Assembly (NCBI RefSeq): GCF_007828835.1
Contig: NZ_VIVL01000015.1
Span: 1 to 64,000, forward strand
Reading direction: 5' to 3'
Length of the DNA stretch: 64,000 bases
DNA from: Variovorax beijingensis
GTDB taxonomy: Bacteria > Pseudomonadota > Gammaproteobacteria > Burkholderiales > Burkholderiaceae_C
Shown: positions 16,414 to 24,625 of the stretch, piece after piece
Numbering within the stretch: position 1 is the stretch's first letter
Layout of the letters: every line of letters starts with the position of its first letter
The notes under the pieces: generated by a model
What the model saw: the letters and a program-made list of their open reading frames with translations, nothing else
Told to the model about the DNA's origin: nothing
The model's database searches: none
Program-made: the position numbers and the translations under genes

Positions 16414-17265
16414 TTGACGACCGTCGCCATCACCCCCGCCATCAACGTCAGCAACAGCAACGGCTTTGTCCTGTTTGGCGGCGTGAACGTACTCGAGTCG
16501 AAGGACATGGCCCTGCGTGCTGCGGAGGAGTACGTGCGAGTCACGCGCAAGCTTGGCATCCCTTACGTCTTCAAGGCAAGTTTCGACAAGGCGAATCGCT
16601 CGTCCATCCATTCCTTCCGGGGCCCGGGTCTGGAAGAGGGCCTGAAAATCTTCGAAGCCGTCAAGGCAGCGTTCGGCGTGCCCATCCTCACCGACGTTCA
16701 CGAGCCATGGCAGGCAAATCCCGTCGCCGAAGTCGTGGACGTTCTGCAACTGCCTGCGTTTCTCGCCCGCCAGACTGACTTGGTCGTCGCGCTTGCCAGG
16801 ACGGGCAAGGTCATCAACGTCAAGAAGCCCCAGTTCCTGAGTCCGCCGCAGGTGCTCAATATCGTGGAGAAGATCAGGGAGGCGGGAAGCTCCCCGGTCA
16901 TTCTGTGCGACCGTGGCACCTGTTTCGGTTACGACAACCTGGTGGTGGACATGCTTGGCTTCGGTGCCATGAAGAAGGTTACCGGGAACCTGCCCGTCAT
17001 CTTCGACGTTACCCATGCCCTCCAGCAACGCGAGGCGAACGCTGCCGTCTCCGGCGGGCGACGCGAGCAAGTGGCTGAACTGGCGCGTGCGGGCCTGGCG
17101 GTGGGCTTGGCGGGCCTCTTTCTTGAAGCTCATCCTGACCCGGCGCAGGCCAAATGCGACGGTCCCAGCGCTCTGCCGCTGGACCAATTGGAGCCATTCC
17201 TCGCGCAGCTGAAGGCCTTGGACGACCTGGTGAAGTCGTTCGCGCCTCTGGATGTCCGCGGCTGA
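16414..17265 (+). CDS. kdsA: 2-dehydro-3-deoxyphosphooctonate aldolase (KDO-8-phosphate synthase)
   Basis: Condenses phosphoenolpyruvate and arabinose 5-phosphate to KDO-8-phosphate for lipopolysaccharide; cytoplasmic. 283 aa, full length, from TTG 16414 with AGGAG 8 nt upstream. Motifs: FGGVNVLES, VFKASFDKANRSS, FRGPGLEEGL, LTDVHEPWQ, QLPAFLARQTDL, NVKKPQFLSP, CDRGTCFGYDNL, VIFDVTHALQ, SGGRREQ, FLEAHPDP and AKCDGPSALPL. Asn in GGVN instead of Cys puts it in the metal-independent class I. Usually kdsA sits between pyrG and eno; here it stands alone, so it may be a second copy. Confidence 0.93.
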   Translation: MTTVAITPAINVSNSNGFVLFGGVNVLESKDMALRAAEEYVRVTRKLGIPYVFKASFDKANRSSIHSFRGPGLEEGLKIFEAVKAAFGVPILTDVHEPWQANPVAEVVDVLQLPAFLARQTDLVVALARTGKVINVKKPQFLSPPQVLNIVEKIREAGSSPVILCDRGTCFGYDNLVVDMLGFGAMKKVTGNLPVIFDVTHALQQREANAAVSGGRREQVAELARAGLAVGLAGLFLEAHPDPAQAKCDGPSALPLDQLEPFLAQLKALDDLVKSFAPLDVRG

Positions 17266-17285
17266 ACAGAGGACACTGCCCCGAC

Positions 17286-17301
17286 GCACCCGCATGGGTG
17301 C
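17286..17301 (+). terminator. Short hairpin after kdsA
   Basis: GCACCC-GCAT-GGGTGC, a perfect 6-bp stem 20 bp past the stop. No T-run follows, so termination is uncertain. Confidence 0.3.
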
Positions 17302-17368
17302 CAACACAAGGCTGCCAATTCAACACGAGCGATGGAAGCCCGGGCCGCTCTCTACCGCTGGCTAAATG

Positions 17369-18346
17369 TCATGCCGCCCGCACGCGGCCCAATGAGTCAC
17401 CGGGCTCCAGGTGTGGTACCGCCGACAATCCGAGCATCAAATCGAGGTTCTGCACCGCCGCTCCCGCGGCGCCCTTTCCCAGGTTGTCGAACACCGCGGC
17501 CAACAGCACCTGGCCCGTGCGCTCCTGCTCAAAAACCGCGAGTCGCAATCGGTTGCTGCCGTTGAGTGCCCGGGGGTCGAGCCGCCGCGCATCGACCTCC
17601 TTGTCGAGCGATTGCAGCTCGATGAAAGCTTGCCCGGCATAGCGCGCTTGAAGCGCGGCGTGCAAGCGCGCGGCCGTCACGCCGGCGGGCAGCAGGCGCA
17701 GATGCAGCGCCATCGTCAACACGATGCCTTGCCGATAGTGGCCATACGCCGGCACGAACACCGGCGCATGCGCCAGGCCGGCATGCTGCTGGATCTCGGG
17801 CACGTGCTTGTGGTTCAGGCCCAGGCCGTAGACCTGGAAGGGCACCGCGGTGGCAGCGCCGGCGCCTTCATGATCCTCGAGGCCGGGTCGGCCCCGTCCT
17901 GAATAGCCCGACACCGCGTGAATGACCAGCGGGTAGTCTGCCGGCAGCAGGCCGTCATCGATCAACGGCTTGAGCAATGCCAGCGCCCCCGTCGGGTAGC
18001 AACCGGGATTGCTGACACGTCCGGCGCTGGCGATGCGCCCGGGCTGCGCAGCCTCCAGCTCCGGCAGGCCATAGACCCAGCCCGGCGCGGTGCGATGGGC
18101 CGAGCTCGCGTCGATCACCCGCACGCCAGGACGGCGCACCAGCGCCACGGCTTCGCGCGCGGCGTCGTCCGGCAGGCACAGCAATGCGATGTCGCAGTCG
18201 TTCAGCGCCTCGGCGCGATGGGCCGCGCTCTTGCGATGTTCGGACGGCAATTGCAGCAAGCGAAGGTCGGTCCGCCCCGCCAGCCATTGCCGCACCTCCA
18301 GGCCCGTGGTGCCTTGGTCGCCATCGATGAAAACGAGAGGGGTCAT
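17369..18346 (-). CDS. argC: N-acetyl-gamma-glutamyl-phosphate reductase, type 2
   Basis: Third step of arginine biosynthesis: NADPH reduction of N-acetylglutamyl phosphate to the semialdehyde. 325 aa, the shorter ArgC2 form; ATG 18346 with GGAG nearby. N-terminal FIDGDQGTTGLEVRQWL nucleotide loop, ALLCLPDDAAREAV, SSAHRT, catalytic Cys116 in SNPGCYPTGA, SGYSGRG, LNHKHVPEI and YGHYRQGIVL. It is divergent from a LysR gene (120 bp), unusual for argC and suggesting specific control; the intergenic palindrome at 18422-18442 is a candidate site. Confidence 0.92.
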   Translation of the reverse strand: MTPLVFIDGDQGTTGLEVRQWLAGRTDLRLLQLPSEHRKSAAHRAEALNDCDIALLCLPDDAAREAVALVRRPGVRVIDASSAHRTAPGWVYGLPELEAAQPGRIASAGRVSNPGCYPTGALALLKPLIDDGLLPADYPLVIHAVSGYSGRGRPGLEDHEGAGAATAVPFQVYGLGLNHKHVPEIQQHAGLAHAPVFVPAYGHYRQGIVLTMALHLRLLPAGVTAARLHAALQARYAGQAFIELQSLDKEVDARRLDPRALNGSNRLRLAVFEQERTGQVLLAAVFDNLGKGAAGAAVQNLDLMLGLSAVPHLEPGDSLGRVRAA

Positions 18347-18421
18347 GGAGCGCTCCGATTGAGTTCGAAACGCATGGTGCATCGCCCATCGCATGCACAC
18401 CAGTTGAATCTGACAAACTAC

Positions 18422-18442
18422 GGATTCAGGAATTCTGAATCC
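18422..18442. promoter_or_regulatory. LysR-type palindrome between argC and lysR-like gene
   Basis: Perfect inverted repeat GGATTCAG - GAATT - CTGAATCC in the 120-bp divergent gap. It contains an ATTC-N-GAAT core as in LysR boxes and lies 24 bp upstream of the regulator's ATG. Binding is inferred. Confidence 0.5.
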
Positions 18443-18466
18443 CCTTCCAACGAGGAAAGTTGCACG

Positions 18467-19351
18467 ATGCGCGAAATCAACCTCGACCGCCTGCGAACGC
18501 TGCTGACGGTGATCGATCTCGGCTCGTTCGCGGCAGCGGCCAAGGCACTTCATCTGGCACCGCCCACGGTGACGCTGCACGTGGCACAGCTCGAAGCCCG
18601 CCTCGGGGCCCGCCTGCTGCACCGCGCGCCGGCCGGCGTCACCGCGACGTCCGCCGGCAGCTTGCTGATCGACAGGGCACGGCGGCTGCTGGCCGAAGCC
18701 GACGACCTGCTGCAGACCGTTCAAAGGCAGATCGCAGCGCGCGGCGGCCGCGTCCGATTGGGCGCGTCCACCGGTGCGCTCGCGCACCTGCTGCCGCAGG
18801 CCTTGGAGGCCTTGGCCGCCCGGCATCCGGAGATCGACGTGCAGGTCGCGGTGATGACCAGCGAGGAAGCCCTGGCGCGGCTGGCCGCCGGAAGCCTGGA
18901 CATCGGCATTGTGGCTTTGCCGCAGCCGGTGCTCCGCGGCCTGCGCGTGCAGGCCTGGCGCAAGGATCCGGTGCTGGCGTTCATCCCGGCCGCTTGGAAA
19001 CCGCCGCCGCACGTGACGCCGGCCTGGCTCGCCGCCCGGCCCTTGATTGCCAATGACCGCGGCACCCGGCTCTTCCGCCAGACCGCCGAATGGTTCGCCG
19101 CGGCCGGCGAGAGGCCGCAGGCGCGCATCGAATTGAACTACAACGACGCGATGAGGAACCTCGTGGCAGCAGGCTACGGCGCCGCGCTGCTGCCGCACGA
19201 GGCAGGCGCGCCGCCGCCCGATCGGCGCATCAGCATGCGACCGCTGCGGCCGGCGCTGTCGAGGGCGCTGGGCATTGCGCATCGGACCAGGCTGGACGAC
19301 GATGCGACGGAGTTGACGCTTCGGGCCTTGTTGGGGATGAAGGAGCATTGA
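18467..19351 (+). CDS. LysR-family regulator divergent from argC
   Basis: 294 aa; GAGGAAA before the ATG. Helix-turn-helix INLDRLRTLLTVIDLGSFAA AAKALHLAPP with TVTLHVAQLEARLGARLLHR (residues about 3-60), then an effector domain with VRLGASTGALAHLLPQALEA and a RIELNYNDAMRNLVAAGYGA hinge region. Probably controls argC at 17369-18346 and itself through the intergenic palindrome; the effector is unknown. It is not ArgP-like enough for me to assign that name. Confidence 0.88.
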   Translation: MREINLDRLRTLLTVIDLGSFAAAAKALHLAPPTVTLHVAQLEARLGARLLHRAPAGVTATSAGSLLIDRARRLLAEADDLLQTVQRQIAARGGRVRLGASTGALAHLLPQALEALAARHPEIDVQVAVMTSEEALARLAAGSLDIGIVALPQPVLRGLRVQAWRKDPVLAFIPAAWKPPPHVTPAWLAARPLIANDRGTRLFRQTAEWFAAAGERPQARIELNYNDAMRNLVAAGYGAALLPHEAGAPPPDRRISMRPLRPALSRALGIAHRTRLDDDATELTLRALLGMKEH

Positions 19352-19484
19352 ACGTCGTTTTCGTTGCGCCTTGCGGCGGATCGCTTCGCCAGCTTCGCCC
19401 CGGCCGGAGTGACTAAGATCAGGCCGCGCCACCCCCACGGCCAGGGGCGCACCCTGATCAACCATTCCCCAGAGAGTTCGCCGC

Positions 19485-20504
19485 ATGAAGTCAGCAGGGC
19501 TGAAGGGCACCGTTTCCATTGAGCTCGTGCATGAGGCGATTCGCGCCGCCGCGCTCAGGAACATGGACATCAGCGGCGTGCTCGAGATCGCAAGGCTGGA
19601 CCGCGATCTGCTGAATGCGCCGCGCGCGCGCATTTCGGCGGCTGCGTACTCGCGCATGTGGGTGGCGCTGGCCGACCTGATGGATGACGAGTTCTTCGGC
19701 CTGGACAGCCACGGACTGCGCCGCGGAAGCTATGCGCTCATGACGCGCGCAGCGGTCAACTCGGAGAACCTGGAGCACGCCCTACGCCGGATCCTCCGGT
19801 TTCTTCACGCCACCCTGGACGACTTTCGCGGGGAGCTGGTCCGATCAGCGGACGAGGCGCGCGTGATCCTGCACGACGGTGGCGTGCTGCGCCGGCTGTT
19901 CGGCTACGGCACCTGGTTCATCCTCGTCCACGGGCTGGCATGCTGGCTCGTGCACAGGCGAATTCCGTTGCGCGAGATGCGGTTCCGCTGTCCGCCGCCG
20001 GCCGACGACAGCCACTACCGCACGCGGTTCTGCGAGAACGTGAAGTTCAACGCAGAGACCACGCACATCACCTTTGCCAGCGACCTGCTCGATCTGAAGA
20101 TCGCGGAATCCCCCCAGACCGTCGACAACTTCCTGCGGGCAGCGCCCGCCAATCTGCTGGTCAAGTACCGCAATGACGCGAGCACCAGCGCACAGGTGCG
20201 GCACCGGTTGCGCAGCCAGATGCCCGATGCGTGGCCCGAGCTGGAGAAGCTCGCGCAAGAGCTCTGCGTTTCCGGCACCACGCTCCAGCGCCGACTGCAG
20301 CAGGAGGGGCTGAGCTACCAGCGGGTGAAGGACGATCTGCGGCGGGACATCGCGATCGACCTGCTGTCGAGCGCTCCGCTGACGGTGGCCGAGGTCGCCG
20401 CCCGCACCGGATTCCGGGAGACCAGCGCCTTTCATCGCGCCTTCAAGAAATGGACAGGCGTGAGCCCCGGAAGCTATCGCTCCTCTGCGCACGCGCGGGA
20501 ATAA
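19485..20504 (+). CDS. AraC-family regulator with N-terminal Arabinose_bd-type domain
   Basis: 339 aa. Residues about 20-205 form the helical ligand domain of the OruR/ArgR-like AraC group (LHGLRRGSYALMTRAAVNSE-like segment, HALRRILRFLHATLDDFRGE). The C-terminal AraC DNA-binding domain has ELCVSGTTLQRRLQQEGLSY and the second HTH PLTVAEVAARTGFRETSAFH followed by RAFKKWTGVSPGSYR. It lies 126 bp upstream of and co-oriented with the nitroreductase/ligase/MaoC unit, so it likely activates that unit. Confidence 0.9.
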   Translation: MKSAGLKGTVSIELVHEAIRAAALRNMDISGVLEIARLDRDLLNAPRARISAAAYSRMWVALADLMDDEFFGLDSHGLRRGSYALMTRAAVNSENLEHALRRILRFLHATLDDFRGELVRSADEARVILHDGGVLRRLFGYGTWFILVHGLACWLVHRRIPLREMRFRCPPPADDSHYRTRFCENVKFNAETTHITFASDLLDLKIAESPQTVDNFLRAAPANLLVKYRNDASTSAQVRHRLRSQMPDAWPELEKLAQELCVSGTTLQRRLQQEGLSYQRVKDDLRRDIAIDLLSSAPLTVAEVAARTGFRETSAFHRAFKKWTGVSPGSYRSSAHARE

Positions 20505-20630
20505 GCGCCCGGCGCCCGCCAGTGACGTCCGCATGCCCGAAAGCCCCGGCCGGATCGAGGCCTGCGGGCATGGGCATCGAGCGCTTGCGGAACTAAGCTC
20601 ATCGGCAATCCGGCAACGAGGAAACCCGCA

Positions 20631-21371
20631 ATGAACCGAATGATGGCGCCGCCGCTGGGTGCGCAGGCGCTGCAAGGCGCAGTCGATTGGGCAATTGCCA
20701 CGCGGCGCAGCATCAGGGCGTACCTGCCCAGGCCGGTGCCGCAGCAAGAGATCGAAGCGATCCTCTCGACCGCGCGCTACAGCGCTTCCGGCATGAACAT
20801 GCAGCCCTGGCATGTGCATGTGCTGACCGGGGCTGCGAAGGCCGGCCTGTCCGCCGCGATCGCAGCGCTCGACGACGATCCCGGCAGATCGGAGGAACTG
20901 CTCGAGCCCTACGACTACTACCCGCGCGAATGGCTCTCCCCGTACCTGGAGCGGCGCCGCAAGGTGGGCTGGGACCTCTATGGGCTGCTTGGCATCGCCA
21001 AGGGCGACAAGCAGCGCATGCACATGCAGCATGGGCGCAACTACCGTTTCTTCGATGCGCCCGTGGGCCTGTTCTTCACGATCGACCGCGCACTGCAGGA
21101 AGGAAGCCTGCTGGACTGCGGCATGTTCCTGCAGAGCGTGATGATCGCCGCACGCGGCCGCCACCTCCACACCTGTCCGCAAGCCGCGTTCCTGAAGTTC
21201 CATCGCCAGATCGCCGAGTTCCTGGACATTCCCGCGGGCCAGATGCTCGTCTGCGGCATGAGCCTGGGCTACGCCGACGAGTCCTCCATCGAGAACGCGC
21301 TGGTCACCGAGCGGGAGCCGGTTTCCGCCTTCACGGCATTCCACGACAGCACGAAGGAGACAAGGACATGA
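20631..21371 (+). CDS. Nitroreductase-family flavoprotein (ligase-linked)
   Basis: 246 aa FMN-dependent NAD(P)H oxidoreductase fold. GAGGAAAC precedes the ATG. FMN-binding RRSIRAYLPRPVP, then ARYSASGMNMQPWHVHVLTG, a conserved PYLERRRKVGWDLYGLLGIA block, GRNYRFFDAPVGLFFTIDRA and the C-terminal HTCPQAAFLKFHRQIAEFLD with LVCGMSLGYAD. Its stop overlaps the next ligase start (ATGA), so both are cotranslated. A close paralogue is at 57524-58240, also within an acyl-CoA locus. The link hints that its substrate is an acid or CoA ester and not a nitroaromatic. Confidence 0.88.
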   Translation: MNRMMAPPLGAQALQGAVDWAIATRRSIRAYLPRPVPQQEIEAILSTARYSASGMNMQPWHVHVLTGAAKAGLSAAIAALDDDPGRSEELLEPYDYYPREWLSPYLERRRKVGWDLYGLLGIAKGDKQRMHMQHGRNYRFFDAPVGLFFTIDRALQEGSLLDCGMFLQSVMIAARGRHLHTCPQAAFLKFHRQIAEFLDIPAGQMLVCGMSLGYADESSIENALVTEREPVSAFTAFHDSTKETRT

Positions 21372-23020
21372 GCGCGCCATCCTATGCAAAGGGCCTCGAC
21401 CGCTGCGAGGCGAACCATGTACCGCTGACGCCGCTCGGCTTTCTCGACCGCGCCGCGCTGGCGCATCCGAACCGCCCGGCCGTGGTGCACGGCGACCTGA
21501 CACGGACCTGGGCGCAGACGCGGGAGCGCTGCCATCGCCTGGCGTCGGCGCTGATGGCCAGGGGCATCCAGCCGGGGGACACGGTTTCGGTGCTGGCGCC
21601 GAACACGCCGGCGATGCTGGAGTCGCACTTCGGCGTGCCGCTGGCAGGTGCCGTGCTCAACGCGATCAACCATCGCCTGGATGCAGAAGGCATCGCGTTC
21701 ATCCTGCGTCACGGCGAGTGCAAATTGCTGATGGTCGACCGCGAATTCTCCGCGACGGTTGCCGCCGCCCTGGCGCTTCTGGACAGCCCTCCCCCGGTCA
21801 TCGACATCGAAGACCATCTCGCGCCGCCCGCCGAACGCATCGGCGAGACCGACTATGAGTCGCTGCTGGCGGGTGGCGACCCGGAGTTCCCCGGCCGCTG
21901 GCCGAGCGACGAGTGGCAGCCCATCGCGCTGAACTACACCTCGGGTACGACGGGAGACCCGAAGGGCGTGGTCGCCAGCCACCGCGGCACCTACCTGATG
22001 AGCCTGCTGCAGATCACGAACTGGGCGATGCCGCGGGCGCCGAAGTACCTGTGGACGCTGCCCATGTTCCATGCGAACGGGTGGTGCTTCACCTGGGCCG
22101 TGACGGCGGCGGCCGGGACCCACGTCTGCCTGCGCCGGGTGTCCGCCGAAGCGGTGCTGCAGGCCATCGACACGCACCAGATCGACCATCTCTGCGCGGC
22201 GCCGGTCGTGATGGCCATGCTCTCGGATTCAGCCCGGAACATCCGGCTGTCCCGCAGCGTGCGGGTGCTGACCGCGGGTTCCCCGCCGCCGCTGGCCGTG
22301 CTGAACGCGGTGCTGGCGATGGGCTTCGACGTGGAGCACGTGTTCGGCATCACCGAGGTTTGCGGCACGCCGGTGAGTTGCGCGTGGCAGGACGGCTGGG
22401 ACGATCTTGAACCCGCCGAGCAAGGCAGGCTGCGGGTGCGCCAGGGCGTACGCGCTGCCATGTTCGAAGGCCTCATGGTCGGCGACGCGGACACGCTGGA
22501 GCCGGTCCCTCGCGACGGAAAAACCGCAGGAGAACTCATGCTGCGCGGCAACACCGTGATGATGGGCTACTTCAAGAACGAGGCGGCGACACGCAGGGCG
22601 CTCGCCGACGGCTGGTTCCGCACCGGCGACGTCGCGGTCCTGCATGGCAACGGCTATGCGCAGATCACCGATCGTTCGAAGGACGTGATCATTTCGGGCG
22701 GCGAGAACATCTCCTCCGTGGAGGTCGAGGATGTCGTTCATGGCCACCCGGCCGTCCTGCATGCCGCCGTGGTCGCCCAGCCCGACGAGAAATGGGGCGA
22801 GGTGCCGTGCGTGTTCATCGAACTCAGGACCGGCATCCCGGCACCTTCCGAACAGGAGATCATTGCGTTCTGCCGGGAGCGGCTGGCCCACTTCAAGTGT
22901 CCGCGCCGGGTGATCTTCAGCAGCTTGCCGAAGACGGCCACGGGAAAGATCCAGAAGTTCCGCCTGCGCCAGCAGGCCGGAAGCCAGGAGGCCATCACCG
23001 GCCTCGCGCGCCATGGTTGA
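21368..23020 (+). CDS. Acyl-CoA synthetase (AMP-binding)
   Basis: 550 aa; ATG overlaps the nitroreductase stop by 4 nt. ANL motifs: A3 NYTSGTTGDPKGVV (189-202), MFHANGWCF, VFGITEVCGTP (A5), GWFRTGDVAV (A7), DRSKDVIISGGENISSVEVE (A8) and TATGKIQKFRLR (A10). The MFHANGW/ITEVCG features fit the medium-chain/aromatic acid ligase branch (e.g. plant AAE-like), but the substrate cannot be fixed. Third gene of AraC > nitroreductase > ligase > MaoC; 8-nt overlap with MaoC. Confidence 0.93.
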   Translation: MSAPSYAKGLDRCEANHVPLTPLGFLDRAALAHPNRPAVVHGDLTRTWAQTRERCHRLASALMARGIQPGDTVSVLAPNTPAMLESHFGVPLAGAVLNAINHRLDAEGIAFILRHGECKLLMVDREFSATVAAALALLDSPPPVIDIEDHLAPPAERIGETDYESLLAGGDPEFPGRWPSDEWQPIALNYTSGTTGDPKGVVASHRGTYLMSLLQITNWAMPRAPKYLWTLPMFHANGWCFTWAVTAAAGTHVCLRRVSAEAVLQAIDTHQIDHLCAAPVVMAMLSDSARNIRLSRSVRVLTAGSPPPLAVLNAVLAMGFDVEHVFGITEVCGTPVSCAWQDGWDDLEPAEQGRLRVRQGVRAAMFEGLMVGDADTLEPVPRDGKTAGELMLRGNTVMMGYFKNEAATRRALADGWFRTGDVAVLHGNGYAQITDRSKDVIISGGENISSVEVEDVVHGHPAVLHAAVVAQPDEKWGEVPCVFIELRTGIPAPSEQEIIAFCRERLAHFKCPRRVIFSSLPKTATGKIQKFRLRQQAGSQEAITGLARHG

Positions 23021-23456
23021 GTTCGAACCCGCCGCCCGTGCCCCTGTCGAGCCCGGCTACCGCTTCTCGCGAATCCACACTTTCGACGAAGAGCAAGTCA
23101 GGGCCTTTGCCTTGGCCGCGGGAGACGAGAACCCGCTGCACCACGATGCGGTGTTCGCAAGGGGCACGCGCTTTGGCGGACTGATCGCAAGCGCCACGCA
23201 CACCACCTCGCTGCTGATGGGATTGACCGCCACGCATTTCGCGAAGAAAGGACATGTGCTGGGCATCAACTTCTCGGTCGATCTGCTGCGGCCCGTATCA
23301 GCGAGCGAGACGGTGCTGATCGAGTGGCGCGTTTCGTCGATCGCGGCCCGTCCCAGAGGCGGCAGCATCATCGAACTGCAGGGATGCATGAAAGGGTCGG
23401 ACGACCGGACCCGCGTTCTCGCGCACGGCACCGTCCTGCTGACCGCCGGCGAGTGA
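23013..23456 (+). CDS. MaoC-like (R)-specific enoyl-CoA hydratase
   Basis: 147 aa hot-dog fold protein that would hydrate an enoyl-CoA to the (R)-3-hydroxyacyl-CoA. The hydratase-2 motif is present: FALAAGDENPLHHDAVFA with Asp38 and His43, then GTRFGGLIASATHT. Overlaps the ligase by 8 nt. The gene ends 5 bp before the convergent dehydrogenase stop at 23462, leaving no room for a separate terminator. Confidence 0.88.
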   Translation: MVEFEPAARAPVEPGYRFSRIHTFDEEQVRAFALAAGDENPLHHDAVFARGTRFGGLIASATHTTSLLMGLTATHFAKKGHVLGINFSVDLLRPVSASETVLIEWRVSSIAARPRGGSIIELQGCMKGSDDRTRVLAHGTVLLTAGE

Positions 23457-23461
23457 CGGCC

Positions 23462-24625
23462 TCAAGGACGCAGCGATTCCTTCAGGATGCGCCGCGCCAG
23501 CGTCGAGCGGTGCACCTCCGACGCGCCGTCATAGACACGAAAAGGCCGCATCTCGCGAAGGATCATCGACACGGGAGAGTCTTCCGACATGCCGAGCGCG
23601 CCCATGATCTGCGCAGCGCGGTCCGCCACCCGTCCCACGGCCTCGGACACGAACACCTTGACCATGGCCGACTCGTGCTTGATGCTTTGCTTCGCATCGA
23701 GCTTCGCGGCCGCGTGCCAGGTCATCAGGCGCGCGGCATGCAGGTCGATGTGCGAATCGGCCACCATCGCCTGCACCTGCTGCAGTTGGGCGAGCGGCTG
23801 CCCGAACGAGTGGCGCCGGTTGGCGTAGTCCTGCGCCAGCGCCATCGCGCGCGAGGCGCGGCCGATGAAGCGCATGCAGTGCGACAGGCGCGCCGGTTCG
23901 AGCCGCGCCTGCGCCTGGGCAAAGCCCCGGCCCGCCTCGCCCAGCACCGCGCCGTCGTCGACGAAGCAGTCTTGCAGTTCGATCTCGCCATGGCCGCCGA
24001 TCTGGAAGCCGTCGATGCTCGCGATGTTGCGCACCACGCGGTAGCCGGGATTGCCGGCATCGACGATGAAGATCGTCGCGCCCTCGCCCGTCTTCGCCAG
24101 CACCAGCGCGAAGGCGGCGCCGACCGCCCCGCTGATGAACCACTTGCGGCCGTTGATGACCCAGCCGCCGGGACGGCGCTCGGCCACCGTCTTCAGCATC
24201 GACGGGTCGGACCCTGCACCGGGTTCGGGTTCGGTCATCGCAAAGCACGACCGGGCCTCGCCGCGCGCGAGCGGCACCAGGTAGCGCTGCTGCTGCGCCG
24301 GTGTTCCTTCGGCCAGCAGGTTGATCATGTTGGGCTGGTCCGGCGGTGCGCAGTTCATGGCCAATGGCGCCAGGAAGCTGCGGCCGGCCTCTTCGAGCAC
24401 CACCGAACGATCGCGCCAGCACAGGCCCAGCCCGCCCCACGCCACCGGCAGCTGCGGCCCGTAGATGCCGGCCTTCATGGCCTTGGCGCGCAATGAATGG
24501 ACCGCGGCTTCCAGCGCGTCCAGGTCGTGCGCCAGTGCCGGGCGCTCGCGCGGAATGGCCTCTTCCTCGACGAAGCGCCGCACCGCCTCGCGCAATGCCG
24601 GAAGACGGTCGCTGTAGCCGAACAT
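23462..24625 (-). CDS. Acyl-CoA dehydrogenase, second of a pair
   Basis: 387 aa from ATG 24625; the preceding gene's TGA overlaps this ATG by one base (TGATG). N-terminal domain with IYGPQLPVAWGGLGLCWRDR, FAD/substrate part CFAMTEPEPGAGSDPSMLKT and WVINGRKWFISGAVGAAFAL, C-terminal part YANRRHSFGQPLAQLQQVQA and the MGALGMSEDSPVSMILREMR...VYDGASEVHRSTLARR end. Adjacent paralogous dehydrogenases often form a heteromeric or sequentially acting pair; which member keeps the catalytic Glu needs alignment. Confidence 0.92.
   Translation of the reverse strand: MFGYSDRLPALREAVRRFVEEEAIPRERPALAHDLDALEAAVHSLRAKAMKAGIYGPQLPVAWGGLGLCWRDRSVVLEEAGRSFLAPLAMNCAPPDQPNMINLLAEGTPAQQQRYLVPLARGEARSCFAMTEPEPGAGSDPSMLKTVAERRPGGWVINGRKWFISGAVGAAFALVLAKTGEGATIFIVDAGNPGYRVVRNIASIDGFQIGGHGEIELQDCFVDDGAVLGEAGRGFAQAQARLEPARLSHCMRFIGRASRAMALAQDYANRRHSFGQPLAQLQQVQAMVADSHIDLHAARLMTWHAAAKLDAKQSIKHESAMVKVFVSEAVGRVADRAAQIMGALGMSEDSPVSMILREMRPFRVYDGASEVHRSTLARRILKESLRP

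Noticed and set aside
17369..19657. 762-codon open frame on the minus strand
   Set aside because: The part beyond 18346 is antisense to a clear LysR gene; only the C-terminal 325 codons are ArgC.
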